Assembly (NCBI RefSeq): GCF_902459525.1
Contig: NZ_LR699166.1
Location: 3,174,501 to 3,238,500, forward strand
Length of the DNA: 64,000 nucleotides
Direction of reading: 5' to 3'
DNA from: Sideroxydans sp. CL21
GTDB taxonomy: Bacteria > Pseudomonadota > Gammaproteobacteria > Burkholderiales > Gallionellaceae
Shown: positions 43,086 through 52,901 of the stretch, in pieces
Layout of the letters: each line of letters starts with the position of its first letter
Position numbering within the stretch: position 1 is the first letter of the stretch
Translations under genes and position numbers: made by a program
The notes under the pieces: model-generated
The model's database searches: none
Told to the model about the DNA's origin: nothing
The model's input: the letters and a program-made list of their open reading frames with translations, nothing else

Positions 43086-44543
43086 TTACCCCAGCAGAGC
43101 GGCCGCCTGGCGATACCAATCGGCCAGATAGGGCGGCATATACAGTCCGAGCATCAGCACCAGCAGCAGATGCGCGAACACCGGAATGAGCGCGGGCGGA
43201 TGGGGCAATCGAATCGCCGTCGTCTCGCCGAACACGACGGGCTGTATCTTGCCGAAGATGGCAGCAAACGCGATGCCCAGCGCGATCAACAAAATCGGGG
43301 TGGTCCAGGGATACTCGTGCATGGCAGTAGTGATGATGAGGAACTCGCTGGCGAACACCCCGAACGGCGGCATGCCGAGGATGGCAAAGGTGCCGATGGC
43401 CAATCCCCATCCCACTGTCGGACTGACTTGCAGCAGGCCGCGGATATTCTCCATCACCTGGGTTCCGGTCTTTTGTACCGCATGGCCGACCGCGAAGAAG
43501 ATCGCCGATTTGGTCAGCGAGTGCACCGTCATGTGCAGCAAGCCAGCGAAGGTCGCGACCGGGCCGCCCATGCCGAAGGCAAAGGTGATCAAGCCCATGT
43601 GCTCGATGGAGGAATAGGCGAACATGCGCTTGATGTCTTTTTGCCGGAACAGCGAGAGCGAAGCGACCACCACCGAGAGCAGGCCGAAACCCATCATCAG
43701 GTTGCCGGCGAAATGCGTCCCGAGCGAACCGTCCACCAGCACCTTGCTGCGCACCACCGCACACAGCGCGACGTTGAGCAGCAATCCGGAAAGCACGGCA
43801 GAAACCGGCGTCGGGCCTTCCGCATGCGCGTCGGGCAGCCAGCTGTGCAACGGCACCAGGCCGACCTTGGTCCCGTAACCCACCAGCAGAAACACGAAGG
43901 CCAGTTTGAGCACGGTCGGCTCCAGCCCGGATTTGACCTGGTTCAGGTGCGTCCACAGCAGCGCGGTGCCGCCTTCGCCGAGCAGGCGTTCGGCCGCGAA
44001 GTACAACAGGATGGTGCCGAACAACGCCAGCGCGATGCCCACGCCGCACAGGATGAAATATTTCCACGCCGCTTCCAGGCTGGCCGGCGTGCGATACAGG
44101 CTGACCAGCAGGACCGTGGTCAGCGTCGCCGCTTCCATCGCCACCCAGACGATGCCCATGTTGTTGGTAGTCAGCGCCACCAGCATTGCGAAAGTGAACA
44201 TCTGGTACATGCTGTAGTACAAGTGCAGCATGCCGACGGAAAGCTTGCCGTGATGCTGCTCGATGCGCATGTAAGGCCGCGAGAACAGCGACGTCGTGAA
44301 GGCGACGAACGCCGTCAGCGCGACCAGGAAGACATTGAACTGGTCGATAAAGAACTCTTCGCCGAAGGCGACCTGCGGCCCCGAATCGATGATGCGCATG
44401 GTCAGGATCACCGATGCGACAAAAGTGCCGAAGCTCATCAGCGAATTGAGCTCTGCTGCCCAGCTGCGCGAGCCGAACACGGCCAGCAACAGGCCGCCCG
44501 ACAGCGGGATGAGCAGCAGCGCCAGGAGTTGCGAGTCAATCAT
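43086..44543 (-). CDS. Hydrogenase-4-like antiporter subunit (HyfF/NuoN-like)
   Basis: The 485-residue protein has about 13-14 membrane helices and the proton-channel motifs of Mrp/NuoLMN subunits: VAMEAATLTTVLLVSLYR, GYGTKVGLVPLHSWLPDAHAE, and GLLHMTVHSLTKSAIFF with its lysine. It should move protons or sodium ions in the membrane arm. The start lies within the end of the hyfE-like gene (8-bp overlap). Confidence 0.9.
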   Translation of the reverse strand: MIDSQLLALLLIPLSGGLLLAVFGSRSWAAELNSLMSFGTFVASVILTMRIIDSGPQVAFGEEFFIDQFNVFLVALTAFVAFTTSLFSRPYMRIEQHHGKLSVGMLHLYYSMYQMFTFAMLVALTTNNMGIVWVAMEAATLTTVLLVSLYRTPASLEAAWKYFILCGVGIALALFGTILLYFAAERLLGEGGTALLWTHLNQVKSGLEPTVLKLAFVFLLVGYGTKVGLVPLHSWLPDAHAEGPTPVSAVLSGLLLNVALCAVVRSKVLVDGSLGTHFAGNLMMGFGLLSVVVASLSLFRQKDIKRMFAYSSIEHMGLITFAFGMGGPVATFAGLLHMTVHSLTKSAIFFAVGHAVQKTGTQVMENIRGLLQVSPTVGWGLAIGTFAILGMPPFGVFASEFLIITTAMHEYPWTTPILLIALGIAFAAIFGKIQPVVFGETTAIRLPHPPALIPVFAHLLLVLMLGLYMPPYLADWYRQAAALLG

Positions 44544-45198
44544 CCTTGAGCTTCTCCATGTGGGTGATGTCCAGGCTGTCGAACGTCTCGCGGATCTGGA
44601 AGAAGAAGATACCGAAGATGAAGGTGGCCACCAGCACGTCCAGCGCGATGCCCAGTTCCACCACCAGCGGCATGCCTTGCGTGGCGCTGGTGGCGGCGAA
44701 GAACAAACCGTTCTCCAGCGACAGGAAGGCGACCACCTGGGAAACTGCCTTGCGCCGCGTCAGCATCATCAGCAGCGACAGCAGCACACTGGCCAGCGCG
44801 ATGCCAATCAGGCCGCGCGTAATGCCCTCGGACAATTGCGAGATCGGTGCGGCCAGGTTGAAGGAGAAGATCACCAGCGCGATGCCCACCAGCATGGTGG
44901 TGGGAATATTGATCATCGTCTCTACGTCCCAGCGCACATTCAGTTTGCGGATCAGGCGATGCAGCAGCCAGGGCAGCACCAGCACTTTCAGCAACAAGGT
45001 GAGTCCGGCCGAGTAATACAAATGGTGCTGCGAAGTGGAATAGGCCACCACAAAGGTGCTGAGCGCCAGCACGAAGCCCTGCAACGCAAACAGGTTGATC
45101 AGCGACAGAATGCGCCGCTGTGTAAGCATGGCGAACGCGATCAGCAGCAGCAACGCGGCCAGCAGGTTGATGAACTGGAGGGTGAGCGGAATCTGCAT
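44536..45198 (-). CDS. Hydrogenase-4-like membrane subunit (HyfE-like)
   Basis: The 220-residue protein has about seven membrane helices. It matches HyfE (related to NuoK): start MQIPLTLQFINLLAALLLLI, a middle LVLPWLLHRLIRKLNV, and a C-terminal FLSLENGLFFAATSATQGMP with EIGIALD-like VELGIALDVLVATFIFGIFF. It belongs to the membrane arm and lies one base after the hyfC-like stop. Confidence 0.88.
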   Translation of the reverse strand: MQIPLTLQFINLLAALLLLIAFAMLTQRRILSLINLFALQGFVLALSTFVVAYSTSQHHLYYSAGLTLLLKVLVLPWLLHRLIRKLNVRWDVETMINIPTTMLVGIALVIFSFNLAAPISQLSEGITRGLIGIALASVLLSLLMMLTRRKAVSQVVAFLSLENGLFFAATSATQGMPLVVELGIALDVLVATFIFGIFFFQIRETFDSLDITHMEKLKDD

Positions 45199-45199
45199 C

Positions 45200-46159
45200 T
45201 CAGGCCCCGAGCAGGAAGTGGATCAACAGGCCCAGCACGGCGAGCAGGAACGCCGTGCCCAGAAACTCCGGTGCGCGGAAGATGCGCAGCTTGGCCGATA
45301 TAGCCTCAAACACGGCGAGCCCCGCACCCGCCGCGAGCAACTTCAGCAGCAGCAAAGCAATGGCCAGCGGCAAGCCCGCCCAGTTGCCCACCTCGATGAT
45401 GCCCTGCGGCAGGAACAACGCGATGCCGATGGAGATGTAAGCGAACAATTTCAGGCTGCTTGCCCATTCGATCAGCGCCAGATGCCGTGCCGAATATTCG
45501 AGGATCATCGCCTCATGGATCATGGTCAGCTCCAGGTGAGTGCTGGGATTGTCCACCGGGATGCGTGCATTCTCGGCGAGCAGCACGATCACGAAGGCCA
45601 GCGCCGCAAAGGCCAGACTCGGATACAACATGAAATGATGATGCGCCAACGCATCGACGATGCGCGGCAACTGGGTGGAATGACTGATCATCGATGCGGT
45701 GAAGAACACCATCAGCAGGGCCGGCTCGGCAAGAAAGGACACCAGCATCTCGCGCCTGGCACCGAGCGAGCCGAATGCCGTGCCGATATCCATCGCGGCC
45801 AGCGCGAGGAACACCCTGGCCACCGCGAACACCCCGACCAGAGCAATCACATCGGCGGCCTGCGAGAACGGCAGGTCCACCGCGATGATCGGAATGATGG
45901 CGGCCGCCAGCCACATGCAGCCGAACACGATGTAGGGCGTGACGCGGAACAACGGCGACGCATTGTGCGCGATCACCGCATCCTTCTGGAACAGCTTGCG
46001 CAGCACGCGATACGGCTGCAGCACGCCCGCACCGGAACGGTTCTGCAGCCACGCCTGACATTGGTTGACCCAGCCGGTCAGCAGCGGCGCAAGCAATACC
46101 ACCAGCAGCAATTGCGCGAGCTGGAACAGGATGGCGAAGATCAGGTTCTGGAATTCCAT
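45200..46159 (-). CDS. Hydrogenase-4-like membrane subunit (HyfC/NuoH-like)
   Basis: The 319-residue protein is the NuoH/HycD-type subunit joining the soluble and membrane arms. It has about eight helices, with GVLQPYRVLRKLFQKD, AFGSLGARREMLVSFLAEPAL, and NARIPVDNPSTHLELTMIHEA, all family hallmarks. The ATG at 46159 (MEFQNLIFAILFQL) overlaps the preceding stop as TGATG. A longer upstream reading is out of family. Confidence 0.92.
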   Translation of the reverse strand: MEFQNLIFAILFQLAQLLLVVLLAPLLTGWVNQCQAWLQNRSGAGVLQPYRVLRKLFQKDAVIAHNASPLFRVTPYIVFGCMWLAAAIIPIIAVDLPFSQAADVIALVGVFAVARVFLALAAMDIGTAFGSLGARREMLVSFLAEPALLMVFFTASMISHSTQLPRIVDALAHHHFMLYPSLAFAALAFVIVLLAENARIPVDNPSTHLELTMIHEAMILEYSARHLALIEWASSLKLFAYISIGIALFLPQGIIEVGNWAGLPLAIALLLLKLLAAGAGLAVFEAISAKLRIFRAPEFLGTAFLLAVLGLLIHFLLGA

Positions 46160-48164
46160 CACACGAACACCAGCAGCACGACCAGCGTGACGAAGGTATA
46201 GGCCAGGTACAAATGGATGCGCCCATGCTGCAATAGCGAAGCCAGGGAAGAGAGCTTTTCGGTGAGCAGCTTGATCGGCAGATACAGGATGTACCACAGA
46301 CGGTCTTCGGTTTGCCCGTGGTAACGGGGATGCGTATCGAACGGGCTCGGCACTTCCCTCTCTATCTTGAAGAACGGTTCGAAGATGCGCCGGATCGGTT
46401 GCCCGAAACCTTCCGCGGTGTCCTGCATGCGCGCAGTCTGCGCCGGGAAGCCGCAGTCCCAGGCTGCACTGCGGCGCAACCGGCCGTGATACATACGCCT
46501 CACCAGTACGGTGGTCAGCAACATCACACCGAGCACGGCCAGCAGGAAATACAACGGACTATAGCTCGCGCGTTCGGTATCCACCGGCGCCAGGAATACC
46601 CAGTTGGCAGCATTGCCCAGACCGGAGCCGATCAACGCATGCGAGACCAAATCAATCTGTTGCACCACAAACACCGGTGCGAGCCCCAACACCACACAGC
46701 CTAGTGCCAGCCAGATCATCCCGCTGCGTTCCCACAAATCCGCGTCATGCGCATGTTCCAGTGCTTTTTCGCGCGGTTGGCCGAGGAAAATGACGCCGTA
46801 AAATTTCACCATCACATACGCAGCCAGCGCGGCTGCAAGGGCGATCACCGCCGCGGCCACCGGCACCAGCATGTTGATGTAACTGTTCGGCAAGCCCGGC
46901 GACAGCAGAAACGCCTGCAGCAGCAGCCATTCGGACACGAAGCCGTTGAGCGGGGGCAACCCGGCAATCGCCAGCACGCCGACCAGCATCAGCACTGCCG
47001 CCCAGGGCATGTGGTGGATCAATCCCCCCAACCGTCCCATGTTGCGCTCGCCGGTGGCATGCAAAATAGCGCCAGTGCCGATGAATAACAGGCTCTTGAA
47101 AAAAGCATGGTTCAGGCTGTGATACAGCGTCGCGGTGAGAGACAGCGCTGCCAGGGTGTTCTTGCCGTAAACATGAAAAATGATGGTCAACCCGATGCCG
47201 ACCAGCAACAGGCCGATGTTCTCGATCGAGGAATAGGCAAGCAGCCGCTTCATGTCGCCCTGCACGGCGGCGAACATCACGCCGAACACTGCAGTGATCA
47301 AACCCAGCGCCAAGGCCAGCACGCCCCACCACCAGAGCTGTGTGCCCAGCAAGTCGAAGGTGACGCGCAGGATGCCGTAGATCGCCGTCTTGAGCATCAC
47401 GCCGCTCATCAGCGCGGATACCGGCGACGGCGCGGCGGGGTGTGCCTCGGGCAGCCACACATGCAGCGGCACGACACCGGCTTTCGCACCGAAACCGAAC
47501 AGGGCCAGCAGGAATGCCACCGACGACCAGAATGAACTCAGGTGCGCGGCGCGCATCGCATCGAAAGTGTAGGCAGCGATGCCGTTCCCTCCCTGCATCA
47601 CACCGAAGCTGAGCAGGATCGCAATCGCCCCGACATGCGCGATCAGCAGATAGAGATAGCCCGCCTTGCGGATTTCGGGAATATTGTGATCGGTGGTGAC
47701 CAGGAAATAGGAAGACAGCGCCATGGTTTCCCACGCCACCATGAACATATAGGCATCGTCCGCCAGCAGCACCAGCGTCATGCCGACGAGGAACAAGTGA
47801 TACTCCAGGCATACCAGACCGAGTGTGCCCCCGCCATGGTTTTGAAATAACCCGCGCTATAAAGGGACACGCCCATGGATGCGCCGCCCAGCAGGATCAG
47901 GAAGAAGGCAGACAGCGGATCAAGGCGGAGATGAAATGGAAGATCGGGCAGGCCCAGCGGCAGCACCATGATGTTGGGTGCCGCGGCCAGGGCCCACAGC
48001 CCCGTAAGCGCCATCAGCAGCGATGTCAGCGCGCTGAGCGGAAAGATTACGCGATTGATCAACCGCGGCGTGCGTTGCAATGCAAGCCCTGCCACTCCGA
48101 GAGCTATCCAGAACTGGACCAGCCAGCCAATTACATCTAGAGGCAATATTCCAACGGCGTCCAT
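46159..48164 (-). pseudogene. Hydrogenase-4-like antiporter subunit (HyfB/NuoL-like), frameshifted
   Basis: Codons from 48164 encode a HyfB-like N-terminus (MDAVGILPLDVIGWLVQFW, LPFHLRLDPLSAFFLILLGG, SLYSAGYFKTMAG). They then run out of frame and stop at 47778. The rest of HyfB, from LEYHLFLVGMTLVLLADD to the end at 46159, continues in another frame. One extra C in the five-C run at 47828-47832 (minus-strand G) would restore a single 668-residue protein of normal length. The downstream part has the typical GFGAKAGVVPLHVWLPEAHP and LYHSLNHAFFKSLLF motifs. It is either a true frameshift or a sequencing error in a homopolymer. Confidence 0.85.
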
Positions 48165-48379
48165 CTGGTATTACTTGTACACCCCTCGATTGAATGCGCA
48201 GCTTGCAGGCGTGCGATTCTACTCCTGCGCTTGGAGGCTGTTCAAGAAACGAATCACTGTTTCGGACCATTCACCCCAACTGTGTAACCCGCAGGGGCTA
48301 TCAAGATCGGCGCACACCTCGATTGGCCGGCCCGGTTTCGGGTTGTCACAAACTGCACGCATCATTGCTCGCGCCCCGG

Positions 48380-49000
48380 TCAGTGTAGTCCGGAGCCCGC
48401 GTCCGTTGAAGCATTTCCTGTTTTCTGTTTTGCAATTTCTGCAGCCAGCTCATCCAGATTCTTTTTGGTCTTGAATTGCTTCCAGATAGCCTGATCATTG
48501 CTCATGCCGGCCTTGATTGCAGTTTCGACGACGTTCTGAATTCCCGCTTCATCCAAGCCCACCAGCACGAACATCTCCCCGTCAGTCGCCACGATGCTTT
48601 TGAATATCCGGGAACCATACAGCGTTTGATCGGTGATCTGCCTGGCGACCGAAGCACACACGCGCCCAATCATTTCCTTGCTTCCGGCACCGCTTGCTTC
48701 GGCATATTGTTCGACCATGTTTTGCGCCTGCACTTTCAACTTCTGCGCGAGTTCGACACGCGCGTCATTCGCGGCGATTTGTTTCATGAAGGCAGTACCC
48801 GCATCCGATCTGGCTGCCGAGCCAACCGCCCCGGTTGCCATACCTTCAACAGGAGCGCCGCACACCCACAGAGGAGCCGCGTCGTCGGAATCGGGAAACA
48901 TGCACACGGGCATTTTTTCCACTTTGGCGGGTGGTGTGGAACATGCGGCGAAGCCCAGCCCGATCACAATCACGAACAACGCTTTGGTGATTTTGGACAT
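48380..49000 (-). CDS. LPP20-family lipoprotein
   Basis: The 206-residue lipoprotein has a signal peptide with lipobox GFAAC (about Cys20). An LPP20-type domain follows, with PLWVCGAP, AANDARVELAQKLKVQAQNM, SRIFKSIVATDGEMFVLVGLD and a helical tail. Named for a Helicobacter lipoprotein, the family is widespread and of unclear role at the outer membrane. CAGGAG precedes the ATG. It is a single-gene unit. Confidence 0.85.
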   Translation of the reverse strand: MSKITKALFVIVIGLGFAACSTPPAKVEKMPVCMFPDSDDAAPLWVCGAPVEGMATGAVGSAARSDAGTAFMKQIAANDARVELAQKLKVQAQNMVEQYAEASGAGSKEMIGRVCASVARQITDQTLYGSRIFKSIVATDGEMFVLVGLDEAGIQNVVETAIKAGMSNDQAIWKQFKTKKNLDELAAEIAKQKTGNASTDAGSGLH

Positions 49001-49186
49001 TTGAGGACACTCCTGATCTGAATTGGCAAATTCAAGCCGTGCAAAGATTCAATGACAACATGCCGGGGCGGCCTTTAGTCAGTTCGAAACCGTGACAGGT
49101 TGTTGCCCCGTTTTTCGTTGAACCTGGCAAGAATCTTGACAGATATTATGTGAAATTTAGAAAGATGGTTGAAAAAGGCGCGCGGC

Positions 49187-52100
49187 TTAACGATTTCCGT
49201 ACCAGGCAAAAAATTCATTTGCGGGCATCGGCGAGGCGAGGCCATAGCCCTGCGCATACCCGCAACCCATTTCAGCGAGCACTCCCACCAGTTGCGGATC
49301 CTCCAAACCTTTGGCGACGGTCAGCCGACTGAATGCCTTTGCCAGCGCGATCACGCCTTGCACGAGGACTCTGTCACCGTCATTCCTGGTCATGCCCTGT
49401 ATGAAAGCCTGATCAATTTTTAGCATCTCGGCACCGAGTTTGCGCAGATAGGCCAGCGAGGAATAGCCTGTGCCGAAGTCATCCAGGGCAAAGCTGACGC
49501 CCAGTTTGCGGCAGGCTTCGAAAATTTCGGCGGACTGGCCGATGTCTTCCAATGCAGCCGTTTCCGGCACTTCGATCTGCAGTCTGCCGTGCGGCAATTC
49601 CGGATACTGCCGCAGCTTGCGTTGCAGTTTGCCGACAAAATCCGGGGAATGCAAATGACCTGCGGAGATGTTGATGCTGACTTTCAAATTCACTCCGGCC
49701 TGCCCCCAGGCCTGGATTTGCGCCAGTGCGGTTTCCATCACCCAATCGCCCAGTTTGATCCCAATCTCGGAATTCTCGATGCCAGGCAGGAACGCCGCCG
49801 GATGCAATACCCCCCGATCCGGGTGATTCCAGCGGATTAGCGCTTCCACGCCCGTTACCTTGCTGCTAGCCAACTCCAGTATGGGCTGGTAATACAGCTC
49901 GAATTCACCCGCCCCCAGACCGTACGAAATACGCTGACTGTTTTCACGCAGCAGACGCATGCGCTGGTCGTAAACGGCATCATAGAGATGGTAACGGTTC
50001 TTGCCGCTCTGTTTGGCGATGTACATGGCCTGATCGGCATGGCGCAGCAGGGTATCGCCATCTTCATCGTCGGCGGGGTAAAAGGTGACGCCGATGCTGG
50101 CCGACACGGCGACCTGGATCCCGCCGATTTGTATGGGGATCGCGATCGTCTGCGTGATCCGGTCCAGCACCTGGAAGCACTCGGACTCCTGGGACAGCTC
50201 GTTGAACAACACCACGAATTCATCCCCGCCGAGGCGCGCCAGGGTATCGCCCTCGCGCAAGATCTCCTGCAGCCGCCGCGTGATATCCACCAACAGCCGG
50301 TCCCCGGTCTCGTGACCGTGATGATCGTTGACGACCTTGAAACCGTCTAGATCGATGTAGCAGATGGCCAGCATCCTGCCGCTGCGCCGTGCATGAGCAA
50401 TAGACTGCCCCAGACGATCCACAAGCAAGCGACGGTTGGGAATCCCGGTGAGCGCGTCGTAATTGGCGACGCGGCTCAGCTCGGCCTCATGCGCCTTGAA
50501 ATAGGTGATGTCGGAAAACACCGCCACATGGCGTTGTACCTTGCCAGCATCGTCCCGGATGACCGAAATGGAAAGCAGTTCGGCATAGATCTCGCCGTTC
50601 TTGCGCCGGTTCCATATCTCGCCGCGCCATGCGCTCTTGTCTTTCAACGATGTCCACATGTCGGTATAGAACGCACTGTCCTGGTGGCCGGAACTCAGTA
50701 TCCTCGGGTTTCGACCCAGCACCTCTTGGCGATCGTAGCCGGTGATGTGCGTGAATGCCGGATTGACATTCACGATGAAATTTTCCGCATCGGTGATGAC
50801 AATCGCCTCCCGGCTGTTATCGAACACGCTCGCGGTGATGCGCAATCCCGCCTCGGCCCGTTTCAGTTCGGTGATATCGCGCCCGATGATGACCAGCCCC
50901 TTGCGCCCGCCTGCCTGATGGAACAGGGGCTTTTTGATGACATCGAATGTCAGCTCATCGCCATCCGGCTGCGGGATGGTCTCTTCAATGCGCAGGACAT
51001 CGTCCTTGTGCCAGGCATTTTCGTCTGTCTCATGGCAATGAAGCAGCACCTCCCCGAAATTCGGGTCGGCGGTCTCCGCAAGCTCCCGATCAGTCTTGCC
51101 TTGCCAGTCCAGCCCTTCCAGGCCGAACGCATGGCGAGCGGAACGATTGGATTCCAGCCAGCGTCCCTCACCATCCTTGAACTGGATGGGATCGGGAATC
51201 GCCTCGATCAGCGTGCGCAGCAGTTCTTCGCTCTGGTGCAATTTGGCCGACTTTTCCTCCACCAAGCGCCTGAGCTCTTCCTTGCTGCGCCGCATCTCGG
51301 TGATGTCCACCAGCGTCCCGATGACGGCAGGCCGTCCCTGATATTCGATACGGCGTCCATGTGCATCCACGACCATCGCGGTGCCATTGCGCTTGTACGC
51401 GGTAAAGCTGTACCGCATTGCAGCCACCTCGCCATCGAGGCGGCGCCGGAGGTTCGTCTCGACCAGCGCCCTGTCCTCGGCCTTGACGAACTGAATGGCG
51501 GGAATCACATCCACAAGTTCATCCGCCGAGTCGTAGCCGAACATATCGAGCAAGCCGGGGTTGGCATAGCGGAAAAACCCGTCCTGAATGATGTAGATGC
51601 CGACCAGCGATTGTTCCACCAGTGCGCGGAACTTGGTCGATTCTTCCACGACCAGTCCTTCCAGGCGTTGCCGATAGTTATCCAGTTGCTGCGCGGTCTG
51701 TTTGCGGCGGGTGATGTCGCGCGATACGCCCAGCACCCCGATCAACTGTCCCTGACTGTCACGCATCGGCGTCTTGATGGTCTCGAACAATCCGCGATAT
51801 CCATCAGCCGCGAAGGTCAGCCATTCTTCGTTGAAGATCGTCCGGTCCTCCTGCATCGCCTTCAGGTCGTTTTTGCGAAAGGCTTCGGCGGTATCCTGGT
51901 CCACGAAATCCCGGTCGGACTTGCCGACGATGTCTTTCTCTTCCGCACCGTACAGGAGCTGGAATCGGCGGTTGCATGCGAGATAGACACCGTCGATATC
52001 TTTCAGCCAGACCATGTCGGGGATGGTATCGACGAAAGTCCGCAGAAACATTTCGTCCACCTGGAGCTTTTCGTCCAGCAGCCCGGACGCCATGGTCCGG

Positions 52101-52852
52101 GTCAGGTCGTGCTCGTCGGCCAGGCCGACCATGCGGCCCGTGTCGTCGACCAACGCCAGGTGCCGCACTTTCTTTTCCAGCATCTGCTCGGCGGCATGGT
52201 TGATGGTGGCATCGCTGGAGATCGTCAGCACCGGCGATGTCATCACGTCCGCGAGCCGGACGGCGAGCCGCTCCGGCTCGCTCGCATAGAAACGCACCAC
52301 ATCCCTTTCGGTAACGATGCCAACCGGCCTCTCGTTTTCGACTACCACCACGCAGCTCGCGCGCACTGCCTGCATCAGATTGAGTCCCTGCATCAGGCTG
52401 CTGTGGGGCGGCAGGCTCGGAACGGCGCGTTGCGCAACCGAGATGAGCTGCCGCCGCCCTGCCAGCGCGCTAAGATTCAGGTGCAGGCGAAAATCCGTTT
52501 CGTTGACCACGCCGGCAACCGCACCGTCGTCACCCACCAGCACCAGATGACGTATCCCTTCGCGCAGGCAGACCTGATAAGCATCCAGGCAGTCCATCGT
52601 GCAGGGGACGACAACGACCGGCGCAGACATGCTGGTACGCAACGGAGTTTCAAGCGGAGAGGAAGCACGCATGGCGTGCAGGATGTTGCGCTCGGTGACG
52701 ATACCCACCGGATGTGCGTCCTTGTCGGTCACCACGACGGAAGAGAAACGGCGCCGCGCCATGAGGAGCGCAGCTTCGCCGAGGTTGGAATCGACCGGAA
52801 GGCAGGTGACGTCGCGTGTGGCAATGTCGATCAATCGTTGTTGTGTGTTCAT
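49187..52852 (-). CDS. Large CBS4-PAS4-GGDEF-EAL signalling protein
   Basis: The 1221-residue protein starts with four CBS modules (about 1-275; SSVVVTDKDAHPVGIVTERN, CVVVVENERPVGIVTERDV). PAS domains follow near 285-400, 425-535, 555-670 and 690-800. A GGDEF domain with intact RLGGDEF (about 805-970) and an EAL domain (about 985-1221) complete it. The EAL motif and DDFGTGYSS are intact, but the late motif usually AEGVE reads AKGLE (Lys1181), so phosphodiesterase activity may be lost. The ATG at 52852 gives MNTQQRLIDI. CBS input suggests adenine-nucleotide sensing; PAS suggests redox or small ligands. It starts 49 bp after the Crp/Fnr gene on the same strand. Confidence 0.93.
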   Translation of the reverse strand: MNTQQRLIDIATRDVTCLPVDSNLGEAALLMARRRFSSVVVTDKDAHPVGIVTERNILHAMRASSPLETPLRTSMSAPVVVVPCTMDCLDAYQVCLREGIRHLVLVGDDGAVAGVVNETDFRLHLNLSALAGRRQLISVAQRAVPSLPPHSSLMQGLNLMQAVRASCVVVVENERPVGIVTERDVVRFYASEPERLAVRLADVMTSPVLTISSDATINHAAEQMLEKKVRHLALVDDTGRMVGLADEHDLTRTMASGLLDEKLQVDEMFLRTFVDTIPDMVWLKDIDGVYLACNRRFQLLYGAEEKDIVGKSDRDFVDQDTAEAFRKNDLKAMQEDRTIFNEEWLTFAADGYRGLFETIKTPMRDSQGQLIGVLGVSRDITRRKQTAQQLDNYRQRLEGLVVEESTKFRALVEQSLVGIYIIQDGFFRYANPGLLDMFGYDSADELVDVIPAIQFVKAEDRALVETNLRRRLDGEVAAMRYSFTAYKRNGTAMVVDAHGRRIEYQGRPAVIGTLVDITEMRRSKEELRRLVEEKSAKLHQSEELLRTLIEAIPDPIQFKDGEGRWLESNRSARHAFGLEGLDWQGKTDRELAETADPNFGEVLLHCHETDENAWHKDDVLRIEETIPQPDGDELTFDVIKKPLFHQAGGRKGLVIIGRDITELKRAEAGLRITASVFDNSREAIVITDAENFIVNVNPAFTHITGYDRQEVLGRNPRILSSGHQDSAFYTDMWTSLKDKSAWRGEIWNRRKNGEIYAELLSISVIRDDAGKVQRHVAVFSDITYFKAHEAELSRVANYDALTGIPNRRLLVDRLGQSIAHARRSGRMLAICYIDLDGFKVVNDHHGHETGDRLLVDITRRLQEILREGDTLARLGGDEFVVLFNELSQESECFQVLDRITQTIAIPIQIGGIQVAVSASIGVTFYPADDEDGDTLLRHADQAMYIAKQSGKNRYHLYDAVYDQRMRLLRENSQRISYGLGAGEFELYYQPILELASSKVTGVEALIRWNHPDRGVLHPAAFLPGIENSEIGIKLGDWVMETALAQIQAWGQAGVNLKVSINISAGHLHSPDFVGKLQRKLRQYPELPHGRLQIEVPETAALEDIGQSAEIFEACRKLGVSFALDDFGTGYSSLAYLRKLGAEMLKIDQAFIQGMTRNDGDRVLVQGVIALAKAFSRLTVAKGLEDPQLVGVLAEMGCGYAQGYGLASPMPANEFFAWYGNR

Positions 52853-52901
52853 TGTTATGTACAGCCCGCCCGGCAAAGCGTTGTTTCGCAGCACGGGAAC
52901 G

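Noticed and set aside
42969-44549. Plus-strand open frame opposite the hyfF/hyfG-like genes
   Set aside because: Antisense shadow; His/Gln/Arg-rich, no motif.
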